From: an uncultured Eubacteriales bacterium
GTDB lineage: Bacteria; Bacillota; Clostridia; Oscillospirales; CAG-272
Direction: 5' to 3'
Assembly (NCBI GenBank): GCA_902491535.1
Contig: CABUHS010000026.1
Coordinates: forward strand, 1-36,180
DNA: 36,180 nt
Part shown: in pieces, positions 25,048-32,576 of the stretch
How positions within the stretch are numbered: position 1 is the first letter of the stretch
Layout: each line of letters starts with the position of its first letter
Made by a program: the position numbers and the translations under genes
The notes under the pieces: generated by a model
Databases searched by the model: none
What the model saw: only the letters and a program-made list of their open reading frames with translations
Told to the model about the DNA's origin: nothing

Positions 25048-25713
25048 ATGCAATATCTGATTTCATTTCTGGAAGGCGTTACTACATTTATTTCTCCCTG
25101 TCTTCTCCCGATGCTTCCTGTCTATATCTCGTATTTTGCAGGCGGTAACGGAGAACGCAGCACAATAAAGACACTGAAGAATGCGCTTGGATTTGTTTTC
25201 GGTTTCACATTAGTATTCGTTGCACTCGGCGCTGTTGCCGGAACGCTCGGCGGGTTGCTCAGAGAATACCGGACAATTATAAATATTGTTACGGGCGCAA
25301 TCGTGGTATTTTTCGGACTTCATTTTCTCGGATTATTTGAACTGAATATTTTTAAAGGAACAAAAGGCTTCGGCAGAGGAAAAGAATTAGGCTTTTTCTC
25401 AGCAGTGCTGTTCGGAGTAATTTTTTCTGTCGGCTGGACACCGTGCGTCGGTGTTTTTCTCGGATCCGCTTTGATGCTGGCTTCCCAGCAAGGCGAAACG
25501 ATAACCGGGATCATAATGCTCCTTTCATACTCAATAGGTCTCGGGATTCCCTTTATTGTAAGCGCGGTTCTTATTGATAAATTGAAAGGCACATTCAATT
25601 CCATTAAAAAGCATTACCGTATAATTAATATTGTTTGCGGTATTTTATTAGTAGCCATGGGCGTATTGATGATGACAGGATTACTCAGCAGAATACTCAG
25701 CTTTTTTGAATAA
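25048..25713 (+). CDS. ccdA: CcdA-type transmembrane thiol-disulfide transporter
   Basis: Carries reducing equivalents across the membrane from cytoplasmic thioredoxin or another donor to outer-face thiol proteins. The 221-residue protein has six hydrophobic segments and the two conserved redox cysteines in SPCLLPMLP (Cys18) and GWTPCVG (about Cys131), each beside a proline. It lies 9 bases after the membrane Fe-S gene and 14 bases before the tlpA-like gene. Cytochrome c maturation genes are absent, so its partner is probably the neighbouring TlpA-like protein. Confidence 0.93.
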   Translation: MQYLISFLEGVTTFISPCLLPMLPVYISYFAGGNGERSTIKTLKNALGFVFGFTLVFVALGAVAGTLGGLLREYRTIINIVTGAIVVFFGLHFLGLFELNIFKGTKGFGRGKELGFFSAVLFGVIFSVGWTPCVGVFLGSALMLASQQGETITGIIMLLSYSIGLGIPFIVSAVLIDKLKGTFNSIKKHYRIINIVCGILLVAMGVLMMTGLLSRILSFFE

Positions 25714-25727
25714 GGAGGGAGATAATC

Positions 25728-26303
25728 GTGAAAAAATATGGGAAACTGATTATAATTGCGATCGTTTCGGTGGCATTATTTATAGGAGCCTACTTTTTAT
25801 ATGGAGTTTTAAAAGAAAACTATACTCCCGATCTGTTTTCCGATAAATCGACGGACACTCAGACGGATGATTCGGAAACTGCCGCAGAACAAACAGCTCC
25901 TGACTTTACAGTGCTTGACGAAAACGGAAATAAAGTAAAATTGTCCGATTATTTCGGCAAGCCTGTAATTCTGAATTTCTGGGCATCATGGTGTTATTAC
26001 TGCAAAGAAGAAATGCCTGATTTCAATGAGGCTTACCACAACAATCCCGATATACAGTTTTTGATGGTCAATGTCACAGACGGAAAGCAGGAAACGATAT
26101 CTTCGGCAAAAAAATTTATTGAAGATTCGGGATATGATTTCCCTGTATTCTATGATACTGAACTGAATGCGGCTACGGCATACGGCGCTTCGGGACTTCC
26201 TATGACCGTGTTTATCGGCAAGAACGGAGATCTTGTAACATATGCGAGAGGAATGCTGAGCGCAGAAAATCTGGGAAAGGGTATCGATTTGCTCAAAAAA
26301 TGA
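25728..26303 (+). CDS. Membrane-anchored TlpA-like thioredoxin
   Basis: Outer-face thiol-disulfide oxidoreductase, 191 residues. One N-terminal membrane anchor (residues about 7-28) is followed by a disordered acidic stretch (TDTQTDDSETAAEQT) and then a thioredoxin fold of the AhpC/TSA-TlpA group (APDFTVLDENGN). The active site is WASWCYYCKEEMPDF (Cys-Tyr-Tyr-Cys), and the cis-proline loop is SGLPMTVFI. The start is GTG with AAGGAGGG upstream. It is the last gene of the operon, and its stop abuts the Crp/Fnr site for the next promoter. It is the likely acceptor of electrons from CcdA. Confidence 0.92.
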   Translation: MKKYGKLIIIAIVSVALFIGAYFLYGVLKENYTPDLFSDKSTDTQTDDSETAAEQTAPDFTVLDENGNKVKLSDYFGKPVILNFWASWCYYCKEEMPDFNEAYHNNPDIQFLMVNVTDGKQETISSAKKFIEDSGYDFPVFYDTELNAATAYGASGLPMTVFIGKNGDLVTYARGMLSAENLGKGIDLLKK

Positions 26304-26305
26304 AT

Positions 26306-26346
26306 GTGACATAGTCACGGAAAACGATCAGATAATCGGTTATAAT
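26306..26346 (+). promoter_or_regulatory. Crp/Fnr-type activator site and -10 box of the thioredoxin gene
   Basis: GTGACATAGTCAC (26306-26318) is a perfect palindrome (GTGAC, three bases, GTCAC). It is followed by GGAAA, 17 bases, and TATAAT (26341-26346). The centre-to-minus-10 distance of 29 bases is identical to the site at 24190. Confidence 0.78.
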
Positions 26347-26389
26347 ATAATTACAAAAATAAAAAATAAAATAAAAAGGAGAACTTAAA

Positions 26390-26701
26390 ATGTCAGTTAT
26401 AAAAATCAATAAAAACAACTTTGAAAAAGAAATAATGAAGAGCGAGAAAAAGGTACTTCTCGATTTCTATGCCGACTGGTGCGGTCCGTGCCGTATGGTG
26501 TCGCCCTTAGTTGACGAAATTGCGGATGAAAATTCACAGTATCTCGTCGGAAAGATCAATGTAGATCAGGAACCGGAACTCGCACAGACATTCGGCGTGT
26601 CAAGCATACCGACGCTGGTCGTAATGAAAGACGGAAAGATCGTTTCGCAGTCAGTCGGAGCAATGCCGAAACCGCAGATCCTTGCTATGTTAGAGGGCTA
26701 A
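26390..26701 (+). CDS. Thioredoxin
   Basis: Cytoplasmic dithiol reductant, 103 residues. The active site ADWCGPCRM is canonical and the cis-proline loop reads SSIPTLVV. AAAAGGAGAAC precedes the ATG. It has its own promoter with the same Crp/Fnr site as the upstream operon, so it is probably coregulated. It could be the cytoplasmic donor for CcdA. No thioredoxin reductase gene is present in the window. Its end overlaps the convergent Crp/Fnr gene by 12 bases. Confidence 0.96.
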   Translation: MSVIKINKNNFEKEIMKSEKKVLLDFYADWCGPCRMVSPLVDEIADENSQYLVGKINVDQEPELAQTFGVSSIPTLVVMKDGKIVSQSVGAMPKPQILAMLEG

Positions 26702-27364
26702 TTTACGCAAGCGCTTTTTATCGAGAATCTTTATACCGCCACGTGATACTTCAATGATTCCCTCACTTGCAAAATATTTCATCATTCTTGACACAACTTC
26801 ACGGGCAGAGCCGATATACCGCGCAATCTGCTCGTGAGTAAGCGTAATAGTATCGGAATTTGTTCTTGCAGCCTCGTCTGTCAAAAAGATGGCAAGTCTC
26901 TTATCCATACTCATAAACAAAATTTGCTGCATAACCCACATAACATCGGAAAAACGGCTTACTGCGGTTTCCAGTGCAAATATTTTTATTTGCGGATTGC
27001 GCACAGATACATCTGCAAAAGCAGAACCGCTGATGACATAGCACTCGCTGTCTTCTTCAGCATCGACAAAAACGTCAAAGGTAATCGTTTGTAAGACACA
27101 TGAGGCAGACAGCATACACATATCACCTTTATGAAGACGGTATAAAGTAATATCCTTGCCGCTTTCAGACATCATGTAGAGACGGAGACTTCCACTGCGG
27201 ACGAAAATCACACCGGAACATCCGTTTCCGTCATGAATATTAGTGCCTTTAGGATATGTGAGTGCAAATGAATTTTGACAAATGAATACACGGTCGGATT
27301 CCGGAATCTCATTCCAAAACGGGAAAATATCATGATAAACAGATTCAAACAGATTTTGTTCCAT
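26690..27364 (-). CDS. Crp/Fnr-family transcriptional regulator with a conserved-looking cysteine pair
   Basis: The 224-residue protein has an N-terminal cyclic-nucleotide-type beta roll (YPKGTNIHDG, SGSLRLYMMSESGKDI, YRLHKGDMCMLSASC) and a C-terminal winged helix (LTHEQIARYIGSAREVVSRMM). The recognition helix REVVSR has the Glu and Arg that in CRP and FNR read GTGA-type half sites, in line with the GTGAY-N3-GTCAC sites found here. Cys83 and Cys89 (CMLSASC) could form a redox-sensing pair; Cys29, Cys49 and Cys108 are also present. There is no FNR-type N-terminal Fe-S cysteine cluster. It is probably the activator of the adjacent ferredoxin and thioredoxin promoters. GAAAGGA lies upstream of the ATG. 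Confidence 0.9.
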   Translation of the reverse strand: MEQNLFESVYHDIFPFWNEIPESDRVFICQNSFALTYPKGTNIHDGNGCSGVIFVRSGSLRLYMMSESGKDITLYRLHKGDMCMLSASCVLQTITFDVFVDAEEDSECYVISGSAFADVSVRNPQIKIFALETAVSRFSDVMWVMQQILFMSMDKRLAIFLTDEAARTNSDTITLTHEQIARYIGSAREVVSRMMKYFASEGIIEVSRGGIKILDKKRLRKLAL

Positions 27365-27401
27365 GGCAAAAATTCCTTTCAGAAAAGAGGTATTTTATAT
27401 T

Positions 27402-29072
27402 ATGAAAACAGTAATTATCGGCGGAGTTGCCGGAGGTGCTTCCGCTGCAGCGAGACTTCGCAGATTAGATGAATCAGCAGAGATTATTATTTTAGAACGC
27501 GGAGAATACGTCTCCTTTGCCAACTGCGGACTGCCGTACTATATCGGCGGTGTTATCACCGAAAAAGGCAAGCTGACACTGCAAACACCAGAAAGTTTCC
27601 GGGCAAGATTCAATATTGACGTCCGGGTTAACAGTGAGGCAGTAAAAATCGTTCCGGAAACCAAAACTGTTAAAGTAAAAAATCTGAAAACAGGGGAATC
27701 TTATACGGAAAGCTATGATAATCTGATCCTTTCTCCCGGAGCAGAGCCGATAAGACCGAATATTGAAGGCATAGACAGCGATATTGTATTCACACTGCGC
27801 AATATTCCTGACACACTGAAAATAAAACAATATATAGAAAACGCAGGACCGGGATCAGCCGTTGTTATCGGCGGAGGATATATCGGAGTTGAGATGGCGG
27901 AAAATTTAAAAGAAGCAGGACTCGACGTCTCGATAGTGGAACTTTCCGATCATTTGATTGCCCCGCTTGATTTCGATATGGCGGCGGACGTACACCGTTA
28001 TATAAAATCCAAAGGCATAAAGCTGTATCTGAATAACGGTGTAAAAGCCATTGACGGTCACACTGTCATTTTGCAAAACGGCAAGATAACCGCCGACATG
28101 ATCGTTATGTCGGTAGGCGTCCGTCCCGAAACTGCATTGGCAAAAGAATGCGGTATCAGAACTAATCAGCGCGGCAGCATAATAGTCGACCGTCACATGA
28201 AAACCGACATTGAGAACATTTATGCTGTCGGTGACGCAGTGGAAGTTGAAGATTTTATCACAAAATCACCCGCGTTTATACCGCTTGCAGGACCGGCAAA
28301 CAAACAGGGACGCATTGCGGCAGATAATATTGCAGGAGCTGATTCGGAATACACCGGTACGCAGGGCTCAGCGGTACTGAAGCTTTTCGATATGACTGTT
28401 GCAACAACAGGTCTGAACGAAAAGAGCGCAAAATCGGCAGGAATCGATTATGATAAAACATATATTTATTCAGGTTCCCATGCTTCATATTATCCGGGGG
28501 CAAACAATATGTCGGTCAAAGCGCTGTGGGATAAGAAAACGCTGAAAATACTCGGCGCACAGATCGTCGGCTTTGACGGAGTTGACAAGCGCATGGATGT
28601 GCTTGCTGCAGCGATCCGTTTCGGAGCAAAGATCACCGATCTTACGGAGCTTGAGCTATGCTATGCCCCGCCCTTCGGAAGTGCGAAAGATCCGGTCAAT
28701 ATGCTCGGTTTTGTTGCCGAAAACATTATCACAGGAAAAATAAAACAATTTTTCTGGCATGATATAGAGAGTCTTCCCCGAGACGGAAGCGTAACTCTTC
28801 TTGATGTAAGAACTGCGACAGAAGTCGGACGCGGCAAAATAGACGGATTTATGAATATACCACTGGATTCTCTTCGTACCCGTATCGGTGAAGTACCGAA
28901 AGACAAGCCTGTTTATGTCCACTGTCACAGCGGACTCAGAAGCTACATCGCTTGCCGCATTCTTTCGGGAAACGGCTATGACTGCTACAACCTTGCCGGC
29001 GGATGGCGTCTCTATGAATCAGTGATCCATGAGAAGACTGTTCCAGAATATATCTGCACCGAATGTAAATAA
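27402..29072 (+). CDS. CoA-disulfide reductase/rhodanese fusion
   Basis: FAD- and NAD(P)H-dependent oxidoreductase fused to a rhodanese domain, 556 residues. The FAD motif GGVAGGASAAARLRR is at residues 7-21. The redox cysteine is in SFANCGLPYY (about Cys43), and the NAD(P)H motif is VVIGGGYIGVEMAENL. The dimerisation domain spans about 315-440. The C-terminal rhodanese domain (about 465-550) has the active site VHCHSGLRSY. Relatives reduce CoA disulfide, persulfides or polysulfide. The start at 27402 (MKTVIIGG) has AGAGG upstream. It is divergent from the Crp/Fnr gene with only 37 bases between start codons. The C-terminus ends CTECK. Confidence 0.93.
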   Translation: MKTVIIGGVAGGASAAARLRRLDESAEIIILERGEYVSFANCGLPYYIGGVITEKGKLTLQTPESFRARFNIDVRVNSEAVKIVPETKTVKVKNLKTGESYTESYDNLILSPGAEPIRPNIEGIDSDIVFTLRNIPDTLKIKQYIENAGPGSAVVIGGGYIGVEMAENLKEAGLDVSIVELSDHLIAPLDFDMAADVHRYIKSKGIKLYLNNGVKAIDGHTVILQNGKITADMIVMSVGVRPETALAKECGIRTNQRGSIIVDRHMKTDIENIYAVGDAVEVEDFITKSPAFIPLAGPANKQGRIAADNIAGADSEYTGTQGSAVLKLFDMTVATTGLNEKSAKSAGIDYDKTYIYSGSHASYYPGANNMSVKALWDKKTLKILGAQIVGFDGVDKRMDVLAAAIRFGAKITDLTELELCYAPPFGSAKDPVNMLGFVAENIITGKIKQFFWHDIESLPRDGSVTLLDVRTATEVGRGKIDGFMNIPLDSLRTRIGEVPKDKPVYVHCHSGLRSYIACRILSGNGYDCYNLAGGWRLYESVIHEKTVPEYICTECK

Positions 29073-29079
29073 TATGATG

Positions 29080-29113
29080 CCGTGCCTGCGATAAAACAGC
29101 GGGCACGGTTTTT
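29080..29113 (+). terminator. Terminator of the CoA-disulfide reductase gene
   Basis: CCGTGCC pairs with GGGCACGG across a 14-base loop and is followed by TTTTTG, beginning 8 bases after the stop codon. Confidence 0.88.
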
Positions 29114-29156
29114 GTATTCCGAAAACCACTCGATAGTCACACTTTTTTCAGAATAC

Positions 29157-29189
29157 AAAAAAGCACCGCACAAACGCATGCGATGCTTA
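29157..29189 (-). terminator. Terminator of tRNA-Ser(GCT)
   Basis: On the minus strand AAGCATCGCA pairs with TGCGGTGCTT around a short loop and is followed by six T. Confidence 0.85.
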
Positions 29190-29207
29190 ACTGTCGGTAT
29201 TTCCGAC

Positions 29208-29297
29208 TGGCGGAGAAGGAGAGATTTGAACTCTCGCGCCGCTTACACGACCTACACCCTTAGCAGGGGCGCCTCTTCACCACTTGAGTACTTCTCC
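29208..29297 (-). tRNA. tRNA-Ser (anticodon GCT)
   Basis: On the minus strand the acceptor GGAGAAG pairs with CTTCTCC, the discriminator is G and CCA is encoded. The anticodon loop CTGCTAA gives GCT. The extra arm is long, as in all tRNA-Ser. Length is 90 including CCA. Confidence 0.95.
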
Positions 29298-29384
29298 ACG
29301 GTAAAGATAAGCGATCCGTCAAGCGTAAAGCCGCTATTATGTCGCTTGCTAAAGGCGACCGAATCAACTGAAATCAACGGTGAT

Positions 29385-29413
29385 ATTATATCACATAATG
29401 CCAAATATAACAA
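29385..29413 (-). promoter_or_regulatory. Promoter of tRNA-Ser(GCT)
   Basis: On the minus strand TTGTTA (29408-29413) and TATAAT (29385-29390) with a 17-base spacer, giving a leader of about 80 bases. Nothing else is seen in 29414-29550 apart from the end of pepT. Confidence 0.7.
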
Positions 29414-29550
29414 TGTATTAACTGTGTATATATGGTAAACTATTTATGAATCAAAGCCGAGTATTCCCGTACTGATCTACTGCGAAAGCCGCAAAATCAG
29501 AACAGGAATACCGACAGTAAAATATCATACAAGCTTTGCCTTAACGGTAT

Positions 29551-30750
29551 TTAAATACGCAAAAGTCCTATCAGAACATCAACCATTTTTTCCATATCTT
29601 CAGTACACACAAATTCATGAACGCTGTGAAAGTTCTCTCCTCCGGTACACAGATTGGGACACGGAATACCCATATATGAAAGTCTTGCACCGTCCGTACC
29701 GCCTCGGATCGGAACACATCTCGGCTCAATATCAAGAGATTTCATAACTGACATTACATTTTCAATAAGATCGTAATGAGGCAATATCATTTCGCGCATG
29801 TTATAATAGCTATCCGACATTTCAAGCGTGAAAACATCTTCTCCCCATACGGAATTCTCATATTCCGTAAGATTCCGGATAAACGTCTTACGCGCCTCGA
29901 ATTTTTCTCTGTCATGATCGCGTATTATCATTTTGACCGTCGCAGACGTTTCATTTGCCGAGATATCGGATACATGGTAAAATCCCTCATATCCGTCGGT
30001 ATGGCGGGGCGTTTCCGAATCAGGCATACGCGATACAAATTCCACAGCAAGCAATGCGGCATTGCGCATCTTATCTTTGGCAGATCCGGGATGAATATTT
30101 ATGCCTTTGACCGTTACTACAGCGGATGCGGCATTAAAATTTTCATACTCGATTTCTCCAAGCCGTCCTCCATCGACCGTATATGCGAAATTTGCCCCGA
30201 ATTTTGCCGTATCAAAATGATCTGTTCCGCTGCCGGTTTCCTCATCGGGAGTAAAACAAACGGAAACAGGCCTGTGTTTAATTTCGGGATGAGATGCAAG
30301 ATATTCAACAGCCGAGACTATCTCAGCAACACCTGCCTTATCGTCGGCTCCGAGAAGTGTCGTTCCGTCTGTTACGATAAGATGCTTACCTGTGTATTCA
30401 CTAATAAAAGGAAAGGTTTTCTCCGATATCGTCTCACCTCCGGCAAGTCTGATATCACCGCCGGAATATTCAATAATCTGAGGCTTTATATTATCACCAG
30501 GAGCATCCGGAGACGTGTCCATATGCGCTATAAGTCCGAGCGGTTCCCCCTCACCGTCGAGATGAGCATATACATAGCCGTAATTATCCACACACGCATC
30601 CTTAAGTCCCGCCGCCATAAGCTCACGCGCAAGTTCTTCCGCAAGAACCAATTGTCCTTTCGATGATGGACATGCTTCGGTATATTCATCCGATTGCGTA
30701 CAAAAAGAAACATATTTCAAGAATTTTTTTACAACATCTGTATGAGACAT
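29551..30750 (-). CDS. pepT: Peptidase T (tripeptide aminopeptidase)
   Basis: Dizinc M20-family enzyme removing N-terminal residues from tripeptides in the cytoplasm. The 399-residue length matches the family (about 408). Metal and catalytic motifs are all present: LIAHMDTSPDAPG, LLGADDKAGVAEI, PDEETGSG with the catalytic Glu pair, TVDGG, and IRGGTDGARLS. The final metal ligand His is in GGENFHSVHEF. AAAGGAATG lies upstream of the ATG. It is a single gene with its own promoter. Confidence 0.96.
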   Translation of the reverse strand: MSHTDVVKKFLKYVSFCTQSDEYTEACPSSKGQLVLAEELARELMAAGLKDACVDNYGYVYAHLDGEGEPLGLIAHMDTSPDAPGDNIKPQIIEYSGGDIRLAGGETISEKTFPFISEYTGKHLIVTDGTTLLGADDKAGVAEIVSAVEYLASHPEIKHRPVSVCFTPDEETGSGTDHFDTAKFGANFAYTVDGGRLGEIEYENFNAASAVVTVKGINIHPGSAKDKMRNAALLAVEFVSRMPDSETPRHTDGYEGFYHVSDISANETSATVKMIIRDHDREKFEARKTFIRNLTEYENSVWGEDVFTLEMSDSYYNMREMILPHYDLIENVMSVMKSLDIEPRCVPIRGGTDGARLSYMGIPCPNLCTGGENFHSVHEFVCTEDMEKMVDVLIGLLRI

Positions 30751-30825
30751 AACAACATTCCTTTCTTTGACTGTATTTCATCGATAAAGCACTCTCTGAG
30801 ACTGATTATGTTCTACCATTATTAT

Positions 30826-30854
30826 ATTTTAACATATCTCCCGCCTTTTGTCTA
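30826..30854 (-). promoter_or_regulatory. Promoter of pepT
   Basis: On the minus strand TAGACA (30849-30854) and TAAAAT (30826-30831) with a 17-base spacer; each hexamer has one mismatch to consensus. Confidence 0.6.
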
Positions 30855-30933
30855 CAAAAAGAGTAATAATCGTTTTTCTGTCATACCATATCTTGAATTC
30901 ATACATAAATAAAGAAAATAATAACAAAAACTA

Positions 30934-30962
30934 TTGACAAAAAAGATATACTGTGATATAAT
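30934..30962 (+). promoter_or_regulatory. Consensus promoter of tRNA-Ser(GGA)
   Basis: TTGACA at 30934-30939 and TATAAT at 30957-30962 with a 17-base spacer. The leader of about 90 bases includes a small hairpin GTCGG-TAAAA-CCGAC near 30988-31002. Confidence 0.88.
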
Positions 30963-31060
30963 ATCAGCGGTCAAAGAGAAATTGACCGTCGGTAAAACCG
31001 ACACAATACAGATCTCGCGGGTATGATCATAAGAACAGACTTGGAAGGATCTGACCATAT

Positions 31061-31153
31061 GGAAAGATGGCTGAGCTGGTCTAAGGCGCACGATTGGAAA
31101 TCGTGTGTTCGGCTAATAACCGACCGTGGGTTCGAATCCCACTCTTTCCGCCA
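31061..31153 (+). tRNA. tRNA-Ser (anticodon GGA)
   Basis: The acceptor GGAAAGA pairs with TCTTTCC, the anticodon loop TTGGAAA/TGGAAAT region gives GGA between ACGAT and ATCGT, and a long variable arm (TTCGGCTAATAACCGA region) is present. The T loop is TTCGAAT. Encoded CCA ends at 31153. Confidence 0.95.
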
Positions 31154-31175
31154 TGATCGGCAGTGCCGATCATCA

Positions 31176-31208
31176 AGCACCGTATAACAAAATACGGTGC
31201 TTTTTGTT
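31176..31208 (+). terminator. Terminator of tRNA-Ser(GGA)
   Basis: AGCACCGTAT pairs with ATACGGTGCT across AACAAA and is followed by TTTTTG. A second perfect small hairpin (GATCGGCA-G-TGCCGATC, 31155-31171) lies between the tRNA and this terminator. Confidence 0.9.
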
Positions 31209-31445
31209 TTATACCATGAGAGTACCGTGCATCCGCTTCGGAGTCTCTTTGCAAAAAAGATATACCGTAGATAATTCGGGAGTTTCCCGGATTTCTTTAT
31301 TTCTCTCGCCTTTTAAATTGAATTTCATCAAATATACTGAATAGTCTATTCTCATTTCAGCCGATAATTTTGTAAAGCCAAACCAATGAAACTGAGTATG
31401 TTCGTCTTGGATAACCATCGGTTGACAAGGTATATCAATCATCGC

Positions 31446-31474
31446 TTTACATTTTGTTTGCTGTATGATACAAT
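31446..31474 (+). promoter_or_regulatory. Promoter and possible operator of the second XRE regulator
   Basis: TTTACA at 31446-31451 and TACAAT at 31469-31474 with a 17-base spacer. The perfect palindrome TGTAT-G-ATACA (31462-31472) overlaps the -10 box and could be an autoregulatory operator. The rest of 31210-31445 has no gene I can support. Confidence 0.6.
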
Positions 31475-31519
31475 ACAATCAGTTCCGGAACAAAAATAAA
31501 AATTTAGGAGGATCTGTCT

Positions 31520-32134
31520 ATGCCGAACCTGAAAATAGGTGAGAATATAAAGGCAAAGAGACGTGAGCGCGATCTCACTCAAGAAGAGCTTGCAAATATG
31601 CTTGGTGTATCCAAAGCGGCCGTAAGCAAATGGGAAAATTCAGAAAGCTATCCCGACATAACTTTGCTGCCGCAAATAGCGCAGTTATTTCATATTACCA
31701 TGGATGAACTTTTTGACTATACCCTTGAATACAAACCTTTAAAAATTATAAATCAATATCACTTTGGAATATCTCTCGAGGATGTAGATAAACGCATTTT
31801 AGATCACGGGACTGTCAAAGAGTGCGTGGTTGATAAGCGTGAACGCTCAGTTAACGGAAATATTGAAAGCACATGGGAGGTACGTGTCGCTCTGATCTCA
31901 ACAGAAGATAAGTTTCCGTATATACTTCAAAAATACATAAGGCAAGGGTGCCTTATTGACGGTTACAGTATAAGGATTGCCGACGGTAAAGTTATCGATG
32001 ATGACAAACCTAATAAGCATTATGTATGTAGTGAAAAAGTTTGGGAATACCACACTTCCGATGCAAAGTATCTGAGAAATATGCTGAAGGAGCAAGTCGC
32101 TATGGGCTTGATCGAAGAAGAGGATGATATGTGA
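31520..32134 (+). CDS. XRE-family transcriptional regulator
   Basis: The 204-residue protein has an N-terminal helix-turn-helix at residues about 5-66: IGENIKAKRRERDLTQEELA, then LGVSKAAVSKWENSESYPDI and LLPQIAQLFHITMDELFDY. The C-terminal 130 residues form a mixed alpha/beta domain I do not recognise (it includes YKPLKIINQYHFG and ERSVNGNIESTWEVRVAL). An AGGAGG site precedes the ATG. It is a single gene with its own promoter, and its target is unknown. It is related in the HTH part to the regulator at 22113 but not in the rest. Confidence 0.88.
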   Translation: MPNLKIGENIKAKRRERDLTQEELANMLGVSKAAVSKWENSESYPDITLLPQIAQLFHITMDELFDYTLEYKPLKIINQYHFGISLEDVDKRILDHGTVKECVVDKRERSVNGNIESTWEVRVALISTEDKFPYILQKYIRQGCLIDGYSIRIADGKVIDDDKPNKHYVCSEKVWEYHTSDAKYLRNMLKEQVAMGLIEEEDDM

Positions 32135-32241
32135 TTGAGTACACATCCTTTTCACAAATGATTATATAACAGTAAAGAACTATTATCTTTTTGTTTTATT
32201 CAAAAATAACTGTAAAAAATTAAAAAAATTGTTTTAAACTA

Positions 32242-32270
32242 TTGACAAATGTTTTAAGACGCGGTATAAT
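32242..32270 (+). promoter_or_regulatory. Consensus promoter of the tryptophan T-box operon
   Basis: TTGACA at 32242-32247 and TATAAT at 32265-32270 with a 17-base spacer, just upstream of the T-box leader. Confidence 0.88.
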
Positions 32271-32277
32271 TTCTTTA

Positions 32278-32565
32278 AATAAACCTGTGATTAAGAGTAG
32301 TAATTTGACAAGGTCACCTACAGAGAGTCTCGGAGGGTGGAATGAGACGGAGGACAGTCAAATGAATGGACTTATGAGGGCGTCCGAAAACATTTGTGAG
32401 AATGTGAGTAGCAGGCGACGGTATACACTGCCGTATAAATGTGTGGCATATTTTTGTATGCGTGAAGAGGATGCTTCAGAAGCATCAAGCAGGGTGGCAC
32501 CGCAGGAGATATATCACTCCTGTCCCGGCATTTTTGCGGGACAGGAGTGTTTTTGTTTTTTTTAC
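32278..32565 (+). ncRNA. T-box riboswitch, tryptophan-specific (UGG specifier)
   Basis: Leader RNA that senses uncharged tRNA and lets transcription continue. Stem I shows AGAGAG, then GGAGGGTGGAA and TGAGAC (distal loop), and the specifier loop GAATGGAC with TGG at 32367-32369, the Trp codon. A stem III-like hairpin is GATGCTT...AAGCATC (about 32470-32486). The T-box AGGGTGGCACCGC (32491-32503) has the bulge UGGC, whose C fits the G discriminator of tRNA-Trp. The terminator ACTCCTGTCCCG...CGGGACAGGAGT (32516-32548) is followed by a long T run. The downstream genes look like the TrpXYZ importer, in agreement with a Trp signal. Confidence 0.93.
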
Positions 32566-32576
32566 ATTTTCAACCG

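Noticed and set aside
23510..29072. Nitrogen fixation or cytochrome c maturation island
   Set aside because: The NifX-like and CcdA/TlpA-like genes suggest these at first, but no nifHDK, nifB radical-SAM, haem lyase or c-type cytochrome (CxxCH) genes are present.
29082..29438. Open frame of 118 codons on the plus strand
   Set aside because: It crosses the terminator, the antisense strand of tRNA-Ser(GCT) and its promoter, and has no ribosome site.
31209..31478. Minus-strand frame of 89 codons between tRNA-Ser(GGA) and the second XRE gene
   Set aside because: No recognisable domain and no clear ribosome site; it overlaps the promoter of the XRE gene and runs back over the tRNA terminator. 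A small real gene cannot be excluded.
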